A DNA stretch of 64,000 bases from Gymnogyps californianus (lineage: Eukaryota; Chordata; Aves; Accipitriformes; Cathartidae). The DNA lies in contig NC_059500.1 of NCBI RefSeq assembly GCF_018139145.2, positions 25,215,437-25,279,436 of the forward strand. Reading direction: 5' to 3'. The position numbers and the translations under genes are program-made. Of the stretch, positions 11,204-25,900 are shown one piece after another. Numbering within the stretch: position 1 is the first letter of the stretch; each line of letters begins with the position of its first letter. Under the pieces are notes generated by a model. The model was not told the origin of the DNA and did not search any database. It was given only the letters and a program-made list of their open reading frames with translations.

Positions 11204-14200
11204 AGCTTTAATTTTAAGCAACATATTTTTAGGTTTGTTTAAAGAATAAACACATTATTTTTTATAATAGTATTTATTTTCCTTGTTCTTCTCCAGCTTA
11301 AATATTTTCAGTCCTATTCTATTAACCATTTTTTCTTGAGTTATTAAAAAAACACATTAAGGTCAATGTATTATTTGGGGATATGAAACATTATTTATGT
11401 TAGTACCTACTTTAAAACATATGCACTGAGAGATATGAATTCTTATGTGGCACTATTTTAGATCCAGATCCTGCACTGCAAAGGAAACTTTTGTGGAATA
11501 AGGATTTTTGACTCTTTTATTGGAGAGATTTAGATAACCAGTGTACGGAAATAATATTTTCAAAATATCTGTTTAAAGCTCTGTTCCTGATGCTTAAAAT
11601 GTCTGTTAATAATGTTTTTGATTAATATTAAAAAGCTTTTGCTTAAGCTGTTTAGTTAGACAAGCTCCTAGGCTCCACACATATGGCAAGCAATATGTTT
11701 CCCAATCTTGATCGAGAAATGAAAGAAATTGGCCTGTCTGTGAGTAATACCTACTTGCAATGAAGCTGGATATGAAATGGTGATGTGTGTACACCCACAT
11801 ACATAGGAACAAAAGCTGTTAAAACTGCACAGACTTTCAGACCTCTTGCTAATCTTTCATTGTTTGATTTGCTGTAGTGCGTATGAGAACCTCCAAAAAG
11901 CCAAATACTGCTAATTCAATCTGATCATAGCATGAGGTATTTTGCTTTTCTCGCATGACGAGATATTATGGCAATACAGTGAGATGACCAGCCTCATACT
12001 AGAACAGTTTAGGAGGTATTATCTGAGGAACTTTAACAAAAAGTGAAAAAAACTCAACCTCATTTTCACTGAAAGACTTTGAATTCACTGTCTCTGCTGG
12101 AAGTTGGTGATTCATGTACATATCAGATTATGGTCATTGTGACCATACCCTAATGTCAGTAGTTTCCTGCAAAATTCACATGGAGCTTAAATACACCTTA
12201 GAGGTCTTTATCAATTTAAAAAAAGATTGTCTTAAAATAACACTTGATTAAACATTCAAATTTGTTAATCTTCTGCAAAGATATGCACTATATTTGGAGT
12301 GATATACCTGAAGACAAAAGGACAGCCTCAGGACATATACATTTTTTCTCATTTGTCTAATTATCTGTTAAGAAAATAACATACATATCTGCTTGTATTT
12401 GCTGACTGACTGTTGTCAAAATTGTAATTGAAATAATAAAACACACTGGAATACAAGAAAGTAGTCAGCAAAATGATGTAAATCAGGTTCCATCTCCTGT
12501 TGTTTTTAAAGGGCATACACTAAAACAAAGCCTTCTGAAATATACCTACCTACTAACATCAACAGTGCTACTCTGATGAAGCAACAGAAAAAAAAAAAAC
12601 CATAATTATTTGAGTAATTTACATTTTCCTAAGAAATCTGATTGTGTTTTCTTGCCTGATTGCTTACACAAACCAAACAAGAGAAAGAGATGACTGATAC
12701 AGGAGATTTGCCTTTAAAACCCCATTGCAGATCACAAGATAGCTAGAATGAACTGCAATCAGGCTGAAATTGTTAATATTCTTCAAACAATTTACTCTCT
12801 TTCTCTGAGAGAATCACACTGCAGCAGAGATGAATTGCTGAGAACCTTGGATTACTGTCTATTGAAAAAAACACAAAATGGTGGCTATTTCTGACAATTA
12901 GCTTGATTTACTTAGAAATTAAAGGTCTGTTAAACTGGTGTATGACCACTGTGACGCTGAAAATCTTCGTGGTACCTCTATTCTTTGCCTTTCTTTAATG
13001 TGCCTTAGGTTAAGAGAAATTTTCACCTTTCAAGAACTAATTGAAGAGTACAGAATTTACAAATGTAAATAAATAAATCAAACATGTGAAGGAGGAGTGC
13101 AGATTTTGAGGTATTTAAGGTGTTCACTTACAAATCATTTGGCTTAGAAGTAGTTTGAATGACTGGATCCGCAGTTCCAACAAGCTATACCTAACTGTTT
13201 TATTGCAACTGGCTTTAGTAATGATGAATACCCAGAAAATTGTCTCAGATAAGAAAGTGCAGCATGAAAGATGCAAAAACTCACCAGAGCACACAGAAGG
13301 CTCTATTCTTCCGGGTCTTGAACAAGGCACTCATATGTGCTGGTATGAAACCTCACACAGGCAAACGGTGGTCTTTGAGATGATGTATGAGTACTCAAAA
13401 CAGAAACCTGAATTGAGTAATAACAGCACTAGCCAGTTCCACTGTTTTTAATTATATTGATCTCATTAGTATTATCCAATATACATTAAATCCATGTTAT
13501 TAGTTTCACAGTTAGATGAGAAAGAAGATACATGTTATCGTTCTTTCTAGATTTAATTCTGAATCAAAGTTCCTCTGCAATGCGTACTTTAAAACTTCTT
13601 AAAAATGTTTATATTTCATTTAAACAAAATAATTCACATAATTTAATTTATACATTTTACCTTAACTTATCTATTTGTACAAATCATGAAACAGTTAATA
13701 TAAAAGCCTCCCACCACTCCTTCCGTTATATTGGATGACTGTTTTCATCAGTACAGAAGTTCCCAAGGGAATATTCATTGCAAGAAATATTCTCAGAAAA
13801 CTGAAGAATTCACCTCTTACTGAGTTATTTTTCACAACATTTTCTCTAACAAGGATGGTCTCTGAGGTAATATTCAATGTGAATTCTGAAGCCAGGTGCC
13901 TGTGTACTTCTATGCAAATCTCAAACACATTTAGTATGAAGAATAAAATTCTTCAGATGTATCTAGCAGATTGTAATATCTTTCCTATGGAATTTAAATA
14001 TATGTATTATATATTTTAGATTGCATTATATTACAAATCCATCTCTTGTGGATAATTGCCCATGTATTCCACTTTCATTGAAAGCATTGGCTTGTTAAGA
14101 TAATTGCATGATTACGCGAATTTGAAAGGTAATAAAGCAGAAGTGAATGTGCAGCCAATCACAGCTGCTCTGATTGTGTATATGTAGCCAATCAGAGATG

Positions 14201-17200
14201 TAATTAGAAGCACAGAAAATGAGGAACACTTTTTATAAGACAAAATTACAGTAAGTATTCTTTTTTCTTTTCTTTTTTGTAACAGAAAATTATTGGCACC
14301 AAATAAATGAGTCAGAAAGTAGTTATGCAAATACAGTATTGACTAATTTCTACATTATCTGTTTCATTAAAAACAAAAGACAAAAACAGTTCACCATCCT
14401 ATTTAACAATACTATGCATTGATAAATTATCCCAAGAAGGTGAAGAAACTGGGAAAAAAAATACCAGAAATGTGGGAATGCTCTGGGAATACAAATTACT
14501 TCTGTTTTTACTGAACTCTATCTTGTGTACCAGTACTGAAAGGATTGCATGTACATCAGACATTGGCTCCCATTAACACTTGATTAAAATGTACAGTGTC
14601 TGGCTCTGCTGATGTAAATAAAGGTTTTAATCACTCTCAAGGACAGGGAATTTACAGAAAACTATAACTCCTTCCTTCCAGATTTTTCCTTTACTGCACT
14701 GCAGCTGATAAGGTAGATTCAACTCTTTGCTCTTCCTTTCTTTCATGTTTCCTTCATAAAAACTCTGTCTTTCAAAATAATTTGAGGCACTGCATGGCAA
14801 TGGGGAAAAAGGGAGGGGGAAGGGCAAGGATAAACTAAGTGCATAAACCAGTAGTGTGCACAGATTGATGGTCTGAATCTGGTTAATTCTTGAATTATAG
14901 CTCTTATTCAGCCTAATCATTGTCACCTGGACAATTTCCTTTGGGCTCTCTGGAGCAATGATTTCATGGAACAATTAACAGTAGCTTTGCAGATCAACTA
15001 GTAGAAGGAATTCTGTGGGTAAATTAATTGCACAGAGAAAAACAGAGAAACATATGTGTTACAAACTGGCAAACTGGGTTAGACGTTGGTATTAACAGCA
15101 GAGCAGAGATGACAAGGATGATACTCTAAGTGCTACAAGAGCCTAATAATGTTAAAAATCCTGAAGTACAAGAGCACCAAGTTTTAATTTGCTGCACTTA
15201 ACAAGATGGTGGAGGAAAGCAAAGAAATTATCCAATCTAGTCAGCGGAATGGGCAAGGTACATGATCTTGACAACTGTTAATTAAATAGGTGTGTCATTA
15301 AAAAAGAAAGGATCTGATGTGGGTTTTACTGGGCTGATTGGTGATCTTAAATAAATTTTGCTCAGGGTAAGTTGTAAAAGAAAATGCAAGCAGTTTTGAA
15401 TGTATAATTTTAGAACGCACATCAATTCCATTATCATACATAAAATGTCACACACTAAATTGGGAATATTTAAAACTGGTTTTATGCATTACAATTTATG
15501 TATTTGGTATCATATGACTCACATATAGTTATTTCAGAACATATGTTCCTTTATTATAAATCAGCACTCTCCCCTCTCAAAGGCTCAAATGCAAATCATT
15601 TCTATACCGCCAGGACCATTTAATACACAGAATAAGCACAGTTTAAATATTTGTGCAATTGAAATTTACATATTTGAAAGATTATGAAGATATTAATTTA
15701 TATTTAGTTTGCTTTTTTTGGTGTTCCGTAAGTTTATCTTCTTCTTGCTGTCATATGTCAGGGAGTTACATTCTCTGAAGTCAATGGACCTGATCCTAAG
15801 CTAATGGTGTAATTCTCATTTAACCAGTGGGATCTGTTTAGAGTCAAATAGAAGCATAATGCAAATTTCTGACAGCAGAATGTGGGCTTTAATTATCTCA
15901 AGAATGTTAAGTTTTAGCTCATGTAACCCCCCCACACCCCACTCCCTGGGGTGTGTTTTAGTGCACTTAAAAGCATTATGTCACCTTCTTCTAATTCAGG
16001 AGCAGTTCTCCTAATTTGGGAGTAAAGTTTTTAGCAACTCTTCATATTGTTCCCTGAAAAGGAGACATTAATTCTTGTAGACTGATATAGTTCTTGACCT
16101 CAGGCAGGAGTGCTAAGAGAAACAGTAGCTGGATTTAGAGAAAAAAACGGGAGTAGCAGAACTCTGAGGGAGGTCCTTGTAATTACTGACCAGCTGACTA
16201 CCTCCAGCCCGAGATTTTTAACTAGAGAGACACCATTCATGGTTATTTGTTCATGTCCAGCCATCCTCCCAGTGCAGTCTTCTCTGCTGGCAGGGATAAG
16301 CAGGAAGGAAGCAAGCCAGGAAAGTAGCTTCTGGGTTCTGGGAAAAGAGAGATTTGGCTTCCCACTGGTAGCTAACAGGAGTTAATACCTGTCTTGCAGA
16401 AGATGGTTCCTATGTGAGGACTTACGTACAAGATGAGACAACTAAAAGACATATGACTGGGACAAGCCTCTAGTTTACACTCCCATTAATGTCAGGTGAG
16501 AAGGTGCCTCCTGATTCATAGAAGCATCTGGGAATTTTCTCCTTTTCTGTGGAGGAGTAGAGCTCTGGGTCAGGGGCTACTCTAATTTTTCTCTCACATT
16601 CTTCCTGTGCAGTTGAGAGCTTGCTGGAGGCACACCTGTTTCTAGCTGATAAGGACATTTCAGCTTGGGGTGGCTGCTGACAGGATGTGTAAATCTGATC
16701 CTGTATAATGAAACTGAATGTAAGAGTTCCCACCAAAGGATTAGTGGGTGTGCATTTTTCACTGTTTTTTTCTCACACAGTTTAACACAAGTGTAACTTA
16801 TGACACTGGCATTTCCGGCATTTGGAGGGACTCATTTACATCTAACATTAATAAGGGACCCTGGTGGTCATGTTAGTTGGCCACTCAGTGGCTGGGCGTT
16901 GTGGTGAGTATGGCTTCAAACTGGTGAGTGAGCCACTGCATAAATTTGTGGTCTCTGCCAGACATCTGTGAATGTGCTGAAGAAGTCCTCAGGGTAGAAA
17001 TGCTGGCATTAGTCCACTTGGAATGACTCTTTAAATAAAAGCAGCACATATGAGAAAGAGGAAGTTATTCTGCTTTCTTTGTAATTGGTATGGGCTCAGG
17101 GCTGGAACGCTTGCAGTGCACAAAGTGATTGAAAAGCTGCTTGTTTTCAAGGAAAGATAACCACAGTCCATAATGCAACATTATTAAATAGTTATGAAAC

Positions 17201-18218
17201 ACATTTTAGCCTTAACCATAGGAACAATCTATTCAGTTTATAATAGGACTTTCTGCAAAGCAGCTCACTTGCATGCCTCCAGTTCGTCTGCTGTACTCCC
17301 TACATACCCTTATATGTATCACAAGTGTATAGTAATTTCTTCGCTTGCCTGTCATTTTAGGATCATTAAAATTACTGTAAAAACAAGTGGACAATAGTGG
17401 CCACTTCAGTTACTCAATGCAAGATTTAAAAAAATAATTAGCTGAAGGAGAAGAACAAGTATTTTAAACAAAACCAACCAAACAGAAAGACTATAAAGTA
17501 TGTATGCATCACTTAAGAAGTATACTGCTGGGTTATGAAAAAAAGGAAGTATGAATTACATGCATATTTACATGTTGTTTACATGCATTTTATTGGATTG
17601 TTTTGAGTTAAGTTACACAAAGTTAGATGAAATAAATCAGTTATGGAAAAAATTAGCCCAACAAAGGCACTCTGACCAGCAAATGTTGCTGAATTGTTTT
17701 ATGGATTCCAGCTAAGGAAGGAATGCTTGTGCAATTGAATCCCGTGGGGAAACATGGGGCAAAGAAGTTTTCCAAAAGAAGGCACATCAGATAAAGGTAT
17801 AAGACCCAAAAGGCAGGCTCGTGAGTCCTGGAGGAAAAATGATCAAATGTAGACAGCGAAGCACCTATGAGTATAAAGGACAAAGGAACCAATCCAGGTC
17901 AACAGTACCAGAGAGAGGTTTCAAATTGGTTTTAATTCTGGTGGAGACAGAAAGACATAAGAAGTCCTAGAGAATAACCAAATTACTCTAGTTCCCGCCA
18001 TGATTTGAAAGAACAAGTTTCAAAGCCCTTCGCCAAGTCAGGCACTTGAATATTCCCCGACTCTCACAGCAAATAGTTTTACTGTCTGACTAGTCCAGAA
18101 CCTCACTGTCTTCCTCATCTGGAAATTCCATCAGCAAAGTTTTAATCAAAACCAGAATATATGTTCATGAAGAATTCATCTGGCTGTTGTTTATATGTCT
18201 TACTTCTGCAATACTGAA
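11204..18218. other. Unique AT-rich non-coding DNA
   Basis: No gene or transposon is recognisable in these 7 kb. Stop codons are frequent in all frames and the longest open frame (about 115 codons, 14627-14974 minus) has no family signature. A C-rich tract at 15927-15946 could form a G4 on the minus strand. Around 14150-14205 two CCAATCA motifs occur about 40 bp apart, possibly by chance. Confidence 0.55.
15927..15946 (-). other. C-rich tract, G4-capable on the minus strand
   Basis: C7-ACA-C4-ACT-C3. The C7 run can supply two C3 blocks, which gives four tracts with short loops on the complementary strand. It is weaker than the tracts at 8188 and 45934. Confidence 0.45.
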
Positions 18219-19992
18219 GATCATAGAATCCTGGAATCATAGAAAGGTTTGGGTTGGAAGGGACCTTAAAGATCATCTAGTTCCAACCCCCTTGCCATGG
18301 GCAGGGACACCTTCCACTAGATCAGGTTGCTCAAAGCCCCATCCAACCTGGCCTTGAACACTTCCAGGGAGGGGGCATCCACAACTTCTCTGGGCAACCT
18401 GTTCCAGTGTCTCACCACCCTCACAGTAAAGAATTTCTTCCTAATATCTAATCTAAATCTACCCTCTTTCAGTTTAAAACCGTTACCCCTCGTTCTATCG
18501 CTACACTCTTCACTAAAGAGTCTCTCCCCATCTTTCCTGTAGGCCCCCTTTAAGTACTGGAAGGCTGCTATAAGGTCTCCCCAGAGCCTTCTCTTCCCTA
18601 GGCTAAACAACCCCAACTCTCTGAGCCTATCTTCATAAGGGAGGTGCTCCAGTCCCCTGATCATCTTTGTGGCCTTCCTCTGGACTTGCTCAAGCAGGTG
18701 CATGTCTTTCTTACACTGGGGGCCCCAGAGCTGAACACAGTACTCCAGGTGGGGTCTCACCAGAGCAGAGTAGAGGGGGAGACTCACCTCCCTCGACCTG
18801 CTAGCCACACTTCTTTTGATGCAGCCCAGGATGCGATTGGCTTTCTGAGCTGCAAGCGCACGTTGCTGGCTCATATTTAGTTTTTCACCCACCAATGCCC
18901 CGAAGTCCTTCTCCGCAGGGCTGCTCTCAATCCACTTATCGCCCAGCCTATATCCATGTTTGAGGTTGTCCCAATGCAGGTGCAGGACCTTGCACTTGGC
19001 CTTGTTGAACTTCATGAGTTTCTCATGGCCCCACCTCTCTAGCCTGCCTAGGTCCCTCTGGATTGCATCCCTTCCCCTCCAGCGTGTTGACTGCACCACA
19101 CCACTTGGTGTCATCCACAAACTTGCTGAGGGTGCACTCAATCCCACTGTCCATGTTGCCGACAAAGATGTTAAACAGCACCAGTTCCAATACAGACCCC
19201 TGAGGAATGGCACTCATCACTGGTCACCAGTCAATGGTTATTGAGCCACTGACCACAACTCTTTGAGTGCAACCATCCAGCCAATTCCTTATCCACCGAG
19301 TGGTCCACCCATCAAATCCATGTCTCTCCAGTTTAAAGATAGGGATGTTGTGTGGGACAATGTCAAATGCTTTGCACCAGTCCAGGTAGATGATGTCCGT
19401 TGCTCTTCCCTTATCCACCAATGTTGTAACTCTGTTGCAGAAGTCCACCAAATTTGTCAGGCACAATTTGCCCTTAGTGATGCTATATGGGCAGTCACCA
19501 ATCACCTCTCTGTTTTCCATGTGCCTTTTTTCCATTTTTAAAAATAGGGATTATGTTTCCCCTTTTCCAGTCAGTGGGAATTTCACCAGACTGCCACGAC
19601 TTCTCAAATACGATGGGTGGTGGCTTAGCCACTTCATCTGCCAGTTCCCTCAGGACCCACAGATGCATCTCATCAGGTCCCATGGACTTTTGCACCTTCA
19701 GGTTCCTTAGATGGTCTTGAACCTGATCTTCTCCTACTGTGGGCGGTTCTTCATTCTCCCAGTCCCTGCCTTTGCCTTCGCCTTCTGTGACTCGGACAGA
19801 CTGGCTGGAGCACTTGCCAGTGAAGACTGAGGCAAAATTCGTCGAGTACCTCAGCCTCTTCCATGTCACAGGTAACCAGGTCTCCCCTTTCCTTCTGGAG
19901 AGAGCCCACATTTTCCCTAGTCTTCCTTTTATCACCGACATACATATAGAAGCTTTTCTTGTTGCCCTTGACATCCCTGGCCAGATTTAACT
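18219..19992 (-). mobile_element. CR1 LINE, 5'-truncated, about 1.77 kb
   Basis: Read on the minus strand, it begins inside ORF2 at about 19992, passes through the reverse transcriptase core and ends in the CR1 3' UTR, whose plus-strand form is GGTTTGGGTTGGAAGGGACC near 18246. A short imperfect octamer tail follows (ATCATAGAATC repeats, 18221-18240). From 18238 to about 19490 it is almost identical to the element at 59907-61173, but it extends about 500 bp further 5'. No convincing target duplication is visible. Confidence 0.95.
18317..19974 (-). pseudogene. CR1 ORF2 reverse transcriptase remnant (copy A)
   Basis: In full elements ORF2 supplies the endonuclease and reverse transcriptase for target-primed integration. 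This copy holds only the RT half. From the 5' side, the segment at 19974-19495 carries the [16 protein letters not shown] and [15 protein letters not shown] blocks. A frame change near 19520 leads to the [13 protein letters not shown] block (catalytic motif A). After another break comes IPQGSVL with a FVDDT motif, the usual FADDT box with one change. Shortly after the FVDDT box an extra G within 19069-19080 shifts the frame, and the remaining 270 codons to 18317 are open. At least three disruptions and the missing 5' half make it non-functional. Confidence 0.93.
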
Positions 19993-22900
19993 CTATTTAC
20001 ACCTGTCTGCTTGATTTACAGGATTTTTAAAGGGGAAAAAAGAGAAGGGTTGTGATGTTCATTTATTTGAAGGAAACACAAAAGCAAAAAAATGTTCAGA
20101 AATTCACATTAATGTATGCTAATATATTTGTATGTTAATATGCTTTCCCCATGGAAATGACAGTCTCACAATAAGGGATGATCTTATTTATAGGGTCCTA
20201 AATCCAGCATCTAAATCCAGGGGGCAGATCCTGATAATAAGAAAGCAGTTTATAAAGAGCTTTCAGTCTCAGTTCTGCTGAGGTGCTAAATGCTGATATT
20301 GCATGCATAAAGTAGGTATGTCAAGCATCATTGCCCACAGAACTCACTTAAAAAGATTATAAAGGATTAGATATTAATTAGTTAAATAAGTTTTCATTCA
20401 TTCTCTGTTTTTTTTTGTTTTTTGTTTAGCTACAAGTCTTGTTGAGAGTTGGCAGTAAATGGAATAAATAGTATTTTTTTTTTGTTTTTTCAGGGCCCAA
20501 CTCAGTGCTGAGAAAAATATAAGATACACTAAATTCAGAATAATCATTCTCTGTTGTGTCAAAGTAGCTTTTATGATTACTAGAGAGAACGGTATCTCTG
20601 GCAGCAAGGAGAATAAATCCTGCACAAAAAGCCAATAGTGACAAAACACTTATCTCTGTGGCTGTAGCACTGGAAGGAGATAGGGAAGAAGATGGAAAGC
20701 TCTGTATAAACTTCTCTTTCCTGTAATTTTGCCCAATTGCTTGTAGAACTTCGAAACTCTACATGTAGGTTCTGTGCCATCAAAAATTAGAGATCTTTCC
20801 ATCTTTTGCACAGCTGAATTGCACTTTCAATGCTAATTAATGGAAAGAGACAAAATTTCCTTATCTGCGAATCAGTCTAAAGAACTTTAGGTATAGGACA
20901 AAATGCATGTGAGAAATGTATGAAACTAGGTCAGACTTTTACCACCTGCTTAGTAATACTTTAAAAAAGATTCACAGTTTAGGAAGTTTCTAACAGTTTT
21001 ACAATGCGTTGTCATATTTTGTTCCAGTAAGAGCAGAAATGCTGTTAAAGACAAGAAAAAATATAAATGTTTTCAAGGAATTATACTGATTTTGTAGAAT
21101 GTTGTAATAGGGTTTGCTGGTATCTTTTTCAAAAACATTAATTGATGTTTTCCTGATTCTGAAATGTGATACCTATTGCTATATATCTTATATTCTTTGT
21201 AGTGATGGAAGCAACTACGCAATTTAAAAACAAAACTCAAGAAATCAGTCTTTAGGCAACAGGAAACATAAATAAGAGTCAAAATGTAGATTAAGCACAG
21301 TATTTATTTGATAAGAAATGGAATTAAAATATTGTTAAAAGAACTTGTTAGTTTCCATTGAGTAAGTAGGTTATGTATCATGTCTCTTGTTGAAAAAAAC
21401 TCTAAATATAGCTTACTCTGAGATGAGAATCTCAATTCTACAAGCCCTTAGTTTCCAATTTTATTACTTGTGTTCTCCTCTCTAATGGGTTAAAAAAAAA
21501 ATTAGCACTGGAGAAACCGAGAACAGCTGGATGCAAAGTGAATAAATGGGCTATCTAAACCTTTGAGGAAAGAAGCATGGTTTACAGCTAATCATTATAC
21601 AAGTTTGACAGACAAAGTAGGGATCAGGAGGTGATAACTTTCTGGTTTTGCACATTACCCTCTGTCCCAGAACTGGCCTCTGCAATGAGCCCACTTCCTT
21701 CCCTTCTGACTGTTCTGGCTCCTTGAAGCTGATGTAACATTTGTGCAAAAAAGATGAGCATCTTGTTGCTGTGCAAATCTCTAATTATGGCACTGGTGGT
21801 TGGTGGCTGATAAATACTGCATGATGCACTACACTGATTTATAAAGGGACCAAAGAAAATGCACTCGTCAGGGGTAACAAGCCTTAAGAGAATCATACAG
21901 ACACCTTGCTACTACAGCAATATAATGAAGTTCCCAATCTCAGGAAAAGAATAAAAAAAAAGATTGCTAAGTCAGCAGGGAAGTAGACATCAGTTTTACA
22001 GGCCTATGTGGAACCAATTACTTGAAATTGATTCCTGACAAACATTGTGTCCTATAGAATTCATAAAATTGTTTCCATAGATTATCTACAATTTCAGACC
22101 TTTGCTTATATTTATTAACTGTTTGCGGGTTTTTTGCTATTCATTAACCATTAGAGATCTTTCAATTTACGTGTGTCAAGGATCTGAGAAATTAATTGAA
22201 AATGCAGATGGATCTAAGTTTTGCTTATATTTAAAATCATTATGTTAAATTGAATAGAGACAACTTTATATAAAAAACTGTACAGCTAGTCCAAGTCTGA
22301 ATGAAATATCGCCTCACATCTAAACAGCAAAATGGATTTGGAGCAGCATAGATATCTAGAATTTTTGTACTGTACATAAATTCAAATTAAATGAAGAGGT
22401 TTCAAGCAAAGTTTAGAGGAAAAAGGAAAATATGCACAGTGCAAGTTGGATAGCTTGAATATTGCTTTATAAATGAATTTGATTGTGCCTACTTGTCTTA
22501 GATATTCTTAGATGTTCTTCCTCCTCCTCTTCTGCCTTACCTTTTCATTACTGACTTTCTTAATGTATTCAACTTCAAAGAACTTTTGTGAGACTAACTC
22601 AATGTTTGTGTACAATTTCTGCTGTTCCTTCTTTTCTTGTGGAAAAATATTTCAGAAATTGATGTAAATTCTTGTATTTGGGGAATGTGGTCGACATTTG
22701 TTACTCTCAGAAATGTCTCATAGATTAGCATCAGAAAGTTCTGTCCAACTCAGGCCCAAGGAGTACTTTGTTCTGGACATCCATCCCTAACATTGGATTT
22801 ACACCTCATACTTTTGAGTCAGCTGTTGTATTTCAGCACTAATGTCTGTCAAAGAGTTTCTGAAAGGATGTGACACTGTTATATTTACATTTTGAAAGCA

Positions 22901-25900
22901 TGTGGAAACCACATCTGAATTTTTCAGGTTAATTGTGCTTCTATTAGAATTCTTAACACTTCTAAATAAGAATATGAGTATTATCTTTCATTCCCTATTA
23001 GATTTCAGTTTGGCAGCATATATTATACTTGGTTAAACTTGGGAAGTGCTACTTTACATTTCCTGTATGTTCTGATTTACAGGTGGATCCATTTCAGTGG
23101 GTGGTAAGAATGAACTGTACAGTATAATATATCATTAAGAAAATAATCCAGCTTCCTATGGTTCTTTAATAAGCACTGTATAAAGGTAATAATATGATGA
23201 CTAAAATTAATAATGTTAAGGCCAGCCAACACAGAGTCCCTACACCTCATATATTAAACATTTTATTACTTCTCTTGGACAATGTGAGAATGGAAAATAT
23301 AAACCTATTGAAGAAAATGTCTGATAACCTTATATGAACACGAGCAATAATTTGCATAATGGGAAAACATAGGTAAGAATCAAGTTGATTACCTGATAAA
23401 CCAAATGTCCCCCAAAATTTTGTCTAAGAAATGTTGCAAGTATTTGTTTGTCCACAGTGAGATATGATGGAGTGGAGGTGAGCATGGATTGACCTCATTT
23501 AACTTTGGACATATAATTGAGGTGTATAAATTAGCAGTGTAATTACCATAGCTCCTTTTTAATATTACTTGAAAGGATTAGATTCCTCTATAAAGCCAGA
23601 AGAATTTCGGGTAGCCTGTATCCTGCAAGGGAAAATGGAGTGACAATCTCCTTAATGCAGATATTTCAGCCATGTGCCTAAGCATAGACAGGAGGAAATC
23701 TGGATGTTCAACTGTGGAAAAATCTGTAAAAACTTCCCCAAATCTATTATTTTATTTTCCTATGTCAGCAGATTGTCAACTTCAATAACTAGAGATGAAA
23801 ATATGCAATTTAAAAATTTAAACACAGAAGTCTACTGAGGTCAGGAAAGTTTAAGTCCATGACAAATGCCATATTGACCACATGCCACTGAGGAATGGAA
23901 TAGAAGCTTACACTTCCACAGGCAAAGAAAAAGGGAATGCTAGGAAATGTTGAAATTATAAAAGAAATGAAGGTACAGAGGTTGTTTCTAAAATGGAAAG
24001 AAGACAAATGAAAAGCAATAGTTACCAAAAAAATACAATAAATATTACATAAGTATCATATTTATTTTAGCAGCATCTTATTTAATTACCTGTGCCAGCT
24101 CTTTTTTAGGAATATTTCAGCCCTAATTAAGAAAAGTGGGTGTTTTTTTTATCTTGAAAGAACACATTGTTGTTTTACTGGTTTAATCATCTTTGAAATT
24201 ATAAGAATTTAAACTACAGGAAATGAAACTTTGAGAGCTTACACTAGATCAAATCACCAAATAGTGTGAGATTTGAAAAATCTTGCTGTCCCATCCATGC
24301 AGTTCACCCATCTTGATAACCTTATGTAAGAAGCGGTAGTAAAGCATTTTTGATTTGCAGAAAAGGAATTTTTATTTCTAGATTACTGTCTATAAATGAA
24401 ATGTGGTAACCATGAACTGGTGACTTACAGGTTTGAGAATACAACATATTGGGATAAAATGAGTATTTACTTACTTTTGCTGTAGGTGAGAGGTAAACAT
24501 TTTCAAATGTAAGCTGAAATGTCTGTCATTTTTCCTGATTTTAGAAAAGTTAAAGAATACCTTGCAGATTTAAGAATCACATGTATTTTTATCTGTTAAA
24601 CTAAGTTTTGCTTATAATGAGTATATAAATTAAAAAAGGCACAAGAAGTGAATATACAGAGATTATGTAGACTAATGGGTAATTGGTATTTGCCAGAATT
24701 TATATTAAGTCTGATGAACAAATCTATTTCTAGAACACTCATAGCATAATAGTTGAAAGTATCCAAATATATGTATATGCACAACCCCCTGCTCTGTGTT
24801 TGGACTGAATGAGCATAAATGTGGGAAACATAATACCTTAAATATAGACCCAAAGCAAAAATCTACTGTGGTCTGAACCACAGCTTTTTGCCTCATTTGA
24901 GGAATAAATGACACATACATTATGAGAGGTTATTCCGAACTATTACATTATACATATTCATTATGTGGTCTTTTTCTCTGCTTTAAACTGATGCTAGCTT
25001 GCCTATATCCTATTCAGTCTGGAATTGTCATCTTATCTTTCTCAGTTGTCTTCGCAAACGAACAACAGGTAGCAGTGCATTATAGGAAATGATTAATGCA
25101 TTGAAAGCACATACAAGTGAACTAATAGGCATTTTTTTTTTTTGTATGCGGAGCAAAATAGGATGTTTTTTTATTTGAGAACCCTTCTGCTTCAAAATAA
25201 TTACCACAGGACCCCAGAAAGCTAGGCATATCAGAAATGTATTGGAAGACAGTCAGCTGAGATTTTTTCAATTAAATAATCACAACATAGCACCTTTCAC
25301 AGGAAAGTTTTTTCAAAGCAGAAGTTTTGGTAGAATCCAAATGATAGAAAGCTACCCCAAAATAGCCAGTTGCCAGTGTAACAGATGTGAGAGAAATGGA
25401 AGAGCAGGGACTTGGTCATATGCAGCTCTGTTCCTTTCCTGGTAGCTACAGAATCATCTCTTTCTTTCTGTCAGGATTACAACATTTTAATCAGATAATA
25501 TCTGTTTAATCATTTATTAAGAGGAATAGCTACCCAGGAAAAAAAAGGAAAAAAAAAGAAAAAAAAAAGGTGAAATCCTGTCGTGTTTTTGGGGGCAAGG
25601 TAACTACTAGAGATGATATATTCACAAAATCAAGTCTCTGAACTAAAACCAAGAAGAAAATATGTTACTCTTAGAGTATTAGCAATCCTGTGATATCATC
25701 TATGAAATCTTCTAAAATCTTTCTGATCTGTTCATGCAAAGACTTTTGAATCTTCTGTAAGTTTTATAGGGCTTTCTGTTTTCTACCCAGGTCTAGATAA
25801 AAGTATGTGATACTTTATACATTCCCATGGAACAACCATGAAATCTAATAAAGTCCCTTTTCAATGCATTAAAGCTCGCTGAGTGAGGTTGTCAGTCAGA

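Noticed and set aside
10972..11224. Repetitive ORFs on both strands, Leu/Ser/Pro and Arg/Gly/Glu
   Set aside because: These are translations of the (CTCCT)n array. An open frame over a pentamer with no stop in any phase is expected.
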